DNA of 64,000 bases from Flavobacterium stagni (GTDB taxonomy: Bacteria; Bacteroidota; Bacteroidia; Flavobacteriales; Flavobacteriaceae). Shown one piece after another: positions 58,099 to 64,000 of the stretch (the stretch's first letter is position 1; every line of letters starts with the position of its first letter). The notes beneath the pieces were generated by a model that was not told the origin of the DNA, made no database searches, and worked only from the letters and a program-made list of their open reading frames with translations. The stretch covers positions 62,001-126,000 of the forward strand of contig NZ_SBKN01000005.1 of NCBI RefSeq assembly GCF_004122105.1. Direction: 5' to 3'. The translations under genes were made by a program, and so were the position numbers.

Positions 58099-60882
58099 TT
58101 AATACATCATAAACCGTCGGCTTTCTTTCTTTTCGCCGGCGCCAAATTTATCCAACTTGTACGTAAGGGAAAACATGACGTAGCGCTTTAAAACGACATT
58201 TTGTTCGTCGCGAATTGTGGTTGCTGTGATGGTTCGGGTGGCGTTTTGGTTTTGGTTTAGCAGGTCATAGACTTTGACTTTTGCCGTGAATTTTTTGTTC
58301 CAAAAACTATAGGACAAACTGGTGTTCCACAAATAAAAGTCTTTTTTAAAACCATCGGCGATATTGGAATTGTACGTATAACCAAAATCATTCCCAAACA
58401 CCCAATTCTTCGGCCAGTACAAAGTTGTTTGGAGGTTGAATCGGTGGAGGTAATTGGCGGCTGACTCGACCACATAATTGGTATAATCGGTGATATTTCG
58501 GGTGTATTGATAACTCGGATTGACAATCAATTTTTCACCGTATTCATAGGTAAAACTCACCCGGGGATTCAAACTTACACTTTGTGCTTTGTATACATTC
58601 CCATCAGTTATCCCTTTACTCAGACCAAAATTTGTCGCCATACGCAATTCATAACGAAATTTGTGCGCCTCTTTTTTATAGCTTTTATTCCAATACAGTC
58701 CGAACCAAGAATTATAGGTTCCCGCGACATTGGTATACGTGGTTGTTCGTTTGCGGTTGGCATCATAGGCGGTGGCTGATACGATTTGTGTATCGTAGAA
58801 ATTCCCGCCCGAATACATCCCGTACCCTGAACGTGTGGCGTAATCAAAATCCCTAAAATTCAAATACAAACCATGACGACGCGAAGCATCCAAATTAGCA
58901 TTTCCAATCACTGTATTCAGCGGATTACTTAAATCTTCAACAGGCAATAATTGGCTGGCATTGGGCACTTCGTTCTGGTAGTTATAACTGAGCCAGAAAT
59001 TTCGCGATTTGGTAAAACGATAACTTATATAGGATTCCACATACGGGGTAAAAAAGTTTTTTTGCAATTGGGTGTTTATGCCCAAATAATCGACCGCATT
59101 GTTCATTTTTGTCCATTGCGGACCTAAGTCAAAGCTCCAATTGAATTTTGCTTTCTCCGAACTCAAACCGGCTGTGGGTCGGAAGGTTTGTTCTTTCGAC
59201 GCATAGGCATTGTTCAAGAAATCATTAGCATTGGTATAATCTTGGTTTATCGCATCATATTCAAAGGAAGAACGTCCGTTTTTGGAATTCGCAAATTCTT
59301 GATAGATGGAGGTTTTGAGTCGGATCGAATCCCGCAACGGCTCGTAATAATTTACATCATAGCTGTACTGATTGTATTTATTGTACGTCGAATTCCGCTG
59401 ATTTCGCACATCGTCGGGTTGGACATTTTGAAAAAACTGGGTTCGGGAATTCACAAAATTGGTAGCGTCCTCTTTTTGGTGTTCGTTAGAAAAAACAATG
59501 CTCAAATACCGTCCTTTTTTGGCAAATGATTTTGAAAATGATAGAGTGTTCCCAAAAATATCCGAAGTGTTTTCCGAATAATTATCCGATGTGCTTTCGT
59601 TTAGTAATTGGGCCAGTGCATCACGGGATTGTTGGGTTGCATTGCTTTTATTTTGCCCCAAAGAACGGCTCCACTTGGGTTCGAAAACAAAACTCATAGT
59701 GGAATCAATGACAATTTCGAATTCCCCTGAAGCGTTGTGAGCTGTAGCCGAATTTTTGTAATTGGACCATGATTCGGTTTCATAATTTCCAGAAGGCAAT
59801 AAATTGAGTTGCTTGGTGCGGTTTTCGTTGCGGGTTTGCAGGTCGTTGAAAAAATAATTCATGGACATCGGACTATCTTTTAGCCATTCATCGGCGTAAT
59901 TGACTCCCGCTAAATTGGAGTGGGTGATCCCATTATTTCCTCCAAATCGGCGCCCATTGATAGAAAAACCACCGTTATCGCTCATCCAAATGGAGGAATT
60001 ACGACCACCGCCCATGTTGTCAAAAATTTCGTCCATGGAAAAACCTGTGGCGTTGATATTGTTGGACGAAGCCAGTACACTGACTTTTCTTTTGTTGTTA
60101 AAATAATTGATTAAGGTGCTGCTTTCATAGCGTTTATCGGAGCCGCCACCGGCCATGACTTTGCCAAACCAGCCCTTATTTTTTTTCTCATCGATAGTTA
60201 AATTGATGCTAGCGTTATTGGACGTTGCCGCAGATCCTGTTTTTTGTTCTTCTTTGGTTTTGGTGTCGGAAACTTGTACTTTATTGATGATGTTGGACGG
60301 TAAATTTTGAAGAGCGACTTTTCCATCTTTATCAAAAAACGGCTTCCCGTTGACCAATATCTGATTCACTTCTTTGCCGTTGACAGTAATCTTTCCATCG
60401 GCATCAATTTCGACTCCAGGTAATTGCTTTAATAAAGTTTCCACATTGGCGTCGGGGCGGACTTTAAACGATGCGGCATTGAATTCGACGGTATCTTTTT
60501 TGATTCGAATGGGCGGCGTTTCATTTTTCACCACGACTTCATCCAAGGTATTTATCGCTGATTTAAGGGCAATCGTTCCAAAATCATGATCTTTTGTCAA
60601 TTCCTTCAATTCTAATTTATGGTCTTGATAGGTAACAAAGGAGACTTTTAAAATAACCGGTTGGGCTATTTTTTTTAATTTAAAATCAAAAACCCCCATC
60701 TTATTGGTAATGGAGTATTCAATTACGGTAGAATCTTTGGGATTGGTGAGATAAACAGTTGCGGATTCAATAGGAACTTTGGATTCCTCGTCTATAATTT
60801 TTCCTTTAATTTGAATTGTTTTTTGAGCAGATAAGAGCGAACATAAAAATAAAAGAACTGTTGTAAATACAATTTTCGGCAT
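58099..60882 (-). CDS. TonB-dependent-receptor-like outer membrane beta-barrel protein
   Basis: 927 residues with a signal peptide (ends LLSAQ). An N-terminal carboxypeptidase-regulatory-like beta-sandwich (IKGKIIDEESKVPIESATVY) is followed by a plug-like domain (VETLLKQLPGVEIDADGKIT, VNGKPFFDKDGKVALQNLPS) and an Asn/Tyr-rich beta-barrel. I see no sugar- or metal-specific signature. The last strand ends at GAGEKKESRRFMMY after the barrel strand YVMFSLTYKLDKF, so the barrel has a short tail. Function in uptake is assumed; it lacks an obvious SusD partner next door. Confidence 0.85.
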   Translation of the reverse strand: MPKIVFTTVLLFLCSLLSAQKTIQIKGKIIDEESKVPIESATVYLTNPKDSTVIEYSITNKMGVFDFKLKKIAQPVILKVSFVTYQDHKLELKELTKDHDFGTIALKSAINTLDEVVVKNETPPIRIKKDTVEFNAASFKVRPDANVETLLKQLPGVEIDADGKITVNGKEVNQILVNGKPFFDKDGKVALQNLPSNIINKVQVSDTKTKEEQKTGSAATSNNASINLTIDEKKNKGWFGKVMAGGGSDKRYESSTLINYFNNKRKVSVLASSNNINATGFSMDEIFDNMGGGRNSSIWMSDNGGFSINGRRFGGNNGITHSNLAGVNYADEWLKDSPMSMNYFFNDLQTRNENRTKQLNLLPSGNYETESWSNYKNSATAHNASGEFEIVIDSTMSFVFEPKWSRSLGQNKSNATQQSRDALAQLLNESTSDNYSENTSDIFGNTLSFSKSFAKKGRYLSIVFSNEHQKEDATNFVNSRTQFFQNVQPDDVRNQRNSTYNKYNQYSYDVNYYEPLRDSIRLKTSIYQEFANSKNGRSSFEYDAINQDYTNANDFLNNAYASKEQTFRPTAGLSSEKAKFNWSFDLGPQWTKMNNAVDYLGINTQLQKNFFTPYVESYISYRFTKSRNFWLSYNYQNEVPNASQLLPVEDLSNPLNTVIGNANLDASRRHGLYLNFRDFDYATRSGYGMYSGGNFYDTQIVSATAYDANRKRTTTYTNVAGTYNSWFGLYWNKSYKKEAHKFRYELRMATNFGLSKGITDGNVYKAQSVSLNPRVSFTYEYGEKLIVNPSYQYTRNITDYTNYVVESAANYLHRFNLQTTLYWPKNWVFGNDFGYTYNSNIADGFKKDFYLWNTSLSYSFWNKKFTAKVKVYDLLNQNQNATRTITATTIRDEQNVVLKRYVMFSLTYKLDKFGAGEKKESRRFMMY

Positions 60883-60975
60883 ACAATGAATTGGTTTTAG
60901 TTAGAAGAAGAACTACAAATAACTTTAATTATTGCCAATTCCATTTTAGAATATACAATTTTAACACCAATAAAA

Positions 60976-60996
60976 AACCCGGAGTAAATCCGGGTT
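60976..60996 (-). terminator. Terminator of the TPR gene run
   Basis: AACCCGGA and TCCGGGTT arms with a 5-nt loop, followed on the minus strand by a T-run. It lies 22 bp after the TPR gene stop codon. Confidence 0.82.
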
Positions 60997-61017
60997 CTTG
61001 TAAATCAAATGGTTATC

Positions 61018-62679
61018 TTATTTCAATACTTTCAAAGATTCGGTAGCATACGAATTGGTTGGATCTAACGCTAAGGTTTTATTCAACAATTCTTTGGCTT
61101 TTGCTTTATCAGTGTTGGCATAGAATGAAGCCATATTATTGTAAGCTTCTGTAACTTTTGCTTTATTTTTTGTCACTTCTTCAGGACCTTTTGTACTAAC
61201 AAGATCCACATATTTTTGATATTGTTCAGTCATGATATCATCTTTCGACATCACACTGTTGATTCGTGCTTTGTACAAATACGCTTCTGCATATTCAGGC
61301 TTTGCTGCGATCACATTATCCATGGCTTTGTCGGCATTAGCTAAAGCAACCATATCGGCTGTTTTTGCATCTTTTCCACGGTTTACAGTATGCACACACA
61401 AACCGTAGTAGATATTGTCTTCAAAAAAGTTTTTTGATGTGGTATTCATTATAGCGGCTTCAAAAATTCCAGCTGCCACACCGTATAACTTCTGAGCGAA
61501 ATACGCTTTCCCGATTTCATTCAATCCATTGGCTAAGTTGGCATCCATTTCAACCCCTTTTTTCAAATTGGTCATACCGTCAGCAAACAATACTGGATCT
61601 ACTGTTTTTCCGTCAGCGCCAATCGATTTTTTGATTTTAGCTAAACCTAAAAAGTAGTAGTCACCACCAATGATTTTTGTCCCTTTTGCTAAATATTCGG
61701 TTAACGCATTGATGGATTCATCGGTATTTCCGTTTTCATAAGCGGCGTAACCCAAATAACGTAAAATACGTGGATTCACTTTATCCAATTTCTTCATTTC
61801 TTGTGCTTCGGCTTCTAAAGCTTTATAGTCACGAGCTAAAATTAAGAAATCGGCATGACGCATACGCGATGACAAAGAGTAATCCGTCATTGACATGTAT
61901 TTCTCATAGTTTGACAACGCTTTTGCAATATTCTCTTTATAGGTTTGCGGTTTATTATTTGCCCACAAATAATACGTTTCTGCTAATTCACGATACACAG
62001 GACCGTAGTTAGGATTAATTGCAATCACTTCGTCATACGCTTTTACTGCTTCGACATAAGCTTTGGCTCCTTTTAACAAGACACCCAACTGCATTTTAGC
62101 GCGAATAATTGAATTATCGGTTGCATAGGCATCACGATAGGCACTGTACGCATCATTTTGATTTTTCATACCAAAATAGGCGTCACCTGTTGCTAACTTT
62201 ACGTAAGGATCATTCGGATTCGCCAATTTCGCTTTTTCTAAAACGGCCAATGCAGCCTGATAATCCGGTTTGTCTGCATTCATGTAGGCTTGAGCAATAT
62301 AGACATACTCTTCTACATCTTTTTTACGCATTCCTTGCGTAGCCAAATCAAATTTAGCTTTTGCAGCTGAAGCATTCCCGGATTCTAAATCCAATTGCCC
62401 CAAACCGATGTTGTTAAATTTACCACCTTCAGCGGCAGTAAGACCTTTATCAAATGTAATTTTTGCTGAATCACCTACATTTTGTTTTAAGTACACATTT
62501 CCTAAAAGGAAAGCCGCTTTACCATCTGCAGGTTTTGTCTTTATGATAGATTTCAAAATTGATTTTGCCTTATCATATTGTTCAGCATCTATTGCTTTCT
62601 TGGCTTGCTCTAAATCTTGAGCTTGCATCATTGCTGAAGCAGTAAGAAACGCAACGCTGAAAAATTTAATCTTGCTCAT
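61018..62679 (-). CDS. Exported TPR protein
   Basis: 553 residues starting at MSKIKFFSVA with a signal peptide (ends MMQAQ). Around ten TPR-like repeats span the rest, e.g. EQYDKAKSILKSIIKTKPAD, AKITFDKGLTAAEGGKFN, AYVEAVKAYDEVIAINPNYG and KAKELLNKTLALDPTNSYA. It follows the PstS-like gene by 12 bp. This tonB / small membrane / pstS-like / TPR order is conserved in flavobacteria, so it may act with the TonB-ExbBD energy system. Confidence 0.85.
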   Translation of the reverse strand: MSKIKFFSVAFLTASAMMQAQDLEQAKKAIDAEQYDKAKSILKSIIKTKPADGKAAFLLGNVYLKQNVGDSAKITFDKGLTAAEGGKFNNIGLGQLDLESGNASAAKAKFDLATQGMRKKDVEEYVYIAQAYMNADKPDYQAALAVLEKAKLANPNDPYVKLATGDAYFGMKNQNDAYSAYRDAYATDNSIIRAKMQLGVLLKGAKAYVEAVKAYDEVIAINPNYGPVYRELAETYYLWANNKPQTYKENIAKALSNYEKYMSMTDYSLSSRMRHADFLILARDYKALEAEAQEMKKLDKVNPRILRYLGYAAYENGNTDESINALTEYLAKGTKIIGGDYYFLGLAKIKKSIGADGKTVDPVLFADGMTNLKKGVEMDANLANGLNEIGKAYFAQKLYGVAAGIFEAAIMNTTSKNFFEDNIYYGLCVHTVNRGKDAKTADMVALANADKAMDNVIAAKPEYAEAYLYKARINSVMSKDDIMTEQYQKYVDLVSTKGPEEVTKNKAKVTEAYNNMASFYANTDKAKAKELLNKTLALDPTNSYATESLKVLK

Positions 62680-62691
62680 TGTATTCAAATT

Positions 62692-63633
62692 TTAATTATG
62701 TGTTTTTTCGATTTGTTTTCGGGTGACGATTTTGCGACCGGGTTCCCGAACCGGTGCGATGCCGGATTTTAGCACGATGCGTTGTCCTTTCTCGCCGGCG
62801 ATGAAAGAAGCGAAACCAATTCCGAGTCCTTCATAACCTTGACAATTGACGATGTACAAAACACGTGCCAAAGGATATTGATTGGTTCCTATGCTTTCTT
62901 GTGTAGGATATACATACTTCCCATTAACGCCTTTTACAGCCAATTCGTGTACTTGATCTACAAATGGTTTGAGATCAGCTGCGGGTTCGAACAACCAATT
63001 GCTTCCTACTACACCAATTAATCCTTCATGTTCCGCTACATATTGAATGACTTCTTTACTATTCTTAACAGAATAAACGCCTTCTTGAGGCAATTCCGTT
63101 ATTTGTGCTAGTTCCATCATATAGCGCACACTTGCCGAATTGGGATTATCAAACACCAATCCCTTTATGGTATTTTTTTTGCCTTTAAGGTAATCCAGAA
63201 CATCTTGTAAAACGATGGTGGTATCTTGCTCTTTGTTGTTGCGAATCAAGGCTAAAGCATCTAAAGCAAAAGGTGTTTCGCGAGGAACAATTTTATGAGC
63301 GGCAAAGAATTTATTTTCGTTCGTATTTAATTTACGGGCCAAAATAGCAATTCCTGCTTTTTTCTTTGACAATGCATTAATTACTTCTTTTTCTGACAAA
63401 GGTTGAATGTCCAATTTCGCTTCATACGTGGTTTCAAAAACCAATGCTTGATCAGAAACAATTGGCAATAAGGATTCGTCAACATATACTGTTGCTTTTC
63501 CGTGCAAAATGGTATCTTTTGCATTAGGATCATTTTGTTTACATGAAATAAACAATCCAACTCCCAACATTAGCAGTAAAAACAACGCTGAAATATAGGT
63601 TGTATAGGACGTTTTCTTATTGTTCCTCTTCAT
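62692..63633 (-). CDS. PstS-like periplasmic substrate-binding protein
   Basis: 313 residues with an N-terminal hydrophobic segment and FISCKQ (Cys ~31), so it may be a lipoprotein. The type 2 periplasmic-binding fold is indicated by TVYVDESLLPIVSDQALVFE, FDNPNSASVRYMMEL and QYPLARVLYIVNCQGYEGLG followed by IGFASFIAGEKGQRI, typical of phosphate-binding PstS relatives. No ABC permease is close, so binding may serve sensing or TonB-linked uptake. It overlaps the small membrane protein gene by 17 bp. Confidence 0.8.
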   Translation of the reverse strand: MKRNNKKTSYTTYISALFLLLMLGVGLFISCKQNDPNAKDTILHGKATVYVDESLLPIVSDQALVFETTYEAKLDIQPLSEKEVINALSKKKAGIAILARKLNTNENKFFAAHKIVPRETPFALDALALIRNNKEQDTTIVLQDVLDYLKGKKNTIKGLVFDNPNSASVRYMMELAQITELPQEGVYSVKNSKEVIQYVAEHEGLIGVVGSNWLFEPAADLKPFVDQVHELAVKGVNGKYVYPTQESIGTNQYPLARVLYIVNCQGYEGLGIGFASFIAGEKGQRIVLKSGIAPVREPGRKIVTRKQIEKTHN

Positions 63634-63859
63634 CAGAGTTCGGACTTAAATAACGAATAAATCTAAAAAAAGCATAGACAATTAAGAGTCCGCCAAAAGC
63701 ATACCGATAATTTTGTTCCATGCGAAGCGGAATTTTTTCCCAAAATATGATCATTAACCCTAATGTTAAATAAATCAAAAAGAACAAAATTCCTATAAAT
63801 AGAAGAAATCGCCCTTTAAGCGATTTCTTCTTATAGTTTGATCTAAATGTATCAAGCAT
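63617..63859 (-). CDS. Small two-helix membrane protein
   Basis: 80 residues with two membrane helices (FLLFIGILFFLIYLTLGLMI, YAFGGLLIVYAFFRFIRYL), a basic N-terminus and an acidic end (NSDEEEQ). It lies between tonB and the PstS-like gene. Homologues occur in the same place in other flavobacteria; function unknown. Confidence 0.65.
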   Translation of the reverse strand: MLDTFRSNYKKKSLKGRFLLFIGILFFLIYLTLGLMIIFWEKIPLRMEQNYRYAFGGLLIVYAFFRFIRYLSPNSDEEEQ

Positions 63860-63862
63860 AAA

Positions 63863-64000
63863 TTATTCTTCCGGAGTTTCAATTTTAATTGGAATCTGGT
63901 ACGAACATCTTACTTTTTTACCATTTTGTTCAGCGGGTGTCCAACGTGGGCATTTGCGTAACACACGTTCTGCCTCTTTCCCAGTACCGTAACCGATATC
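63863..64000 (-). CDS. TonB C-terminal domain protein (5' end missing)
   Basis: The last 45 residues of a minus-strand gene that continues beyond the right edge. DIGYGTGKEAERVLRKCPRW and QNGKKVRCSYQIPIKIE are the typical end of flavobacterial energy-transducer TonB. ExbB and ExbD would be expected further right. Confidence 0.85.
   Translation of the reverse strand, partial: DIGYGTGKEAERVLRKCPRWTPAEQNGKKVRCSYQIPIKIETPEE

Overview
The window looks like chromosomal DNA from a member of Bacteroidetes, most likely a Flavobacterium-like species. The evidence is the type IX secretion sorting domains at the C-termini of secreted proteins, the flavobacterial-length urocanate hydratase, GSCFA and DUF5522 proteins, TANNTTTG-type promoter hexamers, the lack of Shine-Dalgarno sequences, and the TonB / PstS-like / TPR gene order at the right edge. 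No rRNA, tRNA or CRISPR array was recognised.

Layout. 1-6.3 kb: end of a type IX-secreted protein, a small HExxH membrane protein, DUF5522, hutU (histidine catabolism), a DUF4136 lipoprotein, a NodB-like deacetylase and two exported proteins. 6.5-9.66 kb: three AT-rich plus-strand genes separated by two 132-136 bp attC-like sites, which resembles an integron cassette array without an integrase. The third gene is a membrane-tethered GT51 peptidoglycan glycosyltransferase. 9.66-11.3 kb: a noncoding, repeat-packed stretch. 11.3-29.2 kb (minus strand): a TetR regulator followed by an almost complete aerobic phenylacetyl-CoA (paa) pathway, then a branched-chain-type 2-oxoacid dehydrogenase (E2, E1) and an aminotransferase. 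An intervening-sequence-type four-helix-bundle gene, flanked by an inverted repeat, sits between paaB and paaC. No phenylacetate-CoA ligase is present.

29.6-48.7 kb (minus strand): a block of secreted or lipoprotein genes (ELWxxDGT, WG-repeat, PQQ-type and PD40-type beta-propellers, a MORN/DnaJ-zinc-finger protein) interleaved with two paralogous signalling modules (small coiled-coil protein, TPR histidine kinase(s), NarL-type response regulator). Six transcription units in this block each carry one copy of an 18-bp dyad, ATACG-N8-CGTAT, 44-66 bp upstream of the first start codon. I read this as an undescribed two-component regulon and regard it as the most interesting system in the window.

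48.7-64 kb: GSCFA protein, a PAS protein with a histidine-kinase dimerisation helix but no ATPase, alaS, an M23 peptidase-MerR-LemA-TPM gene run, a large TonB-dependent receptor-like protein, and a TPR / PstS-like / small membrane protein / TonB run cut by the right edge.

A second genome-wide theme is intergenic arrays of degenerate heptamers (period exactly 7) and octamers (period 8) with different units at different sites. One heptamer array is translated as the N-terminus of PaaH.
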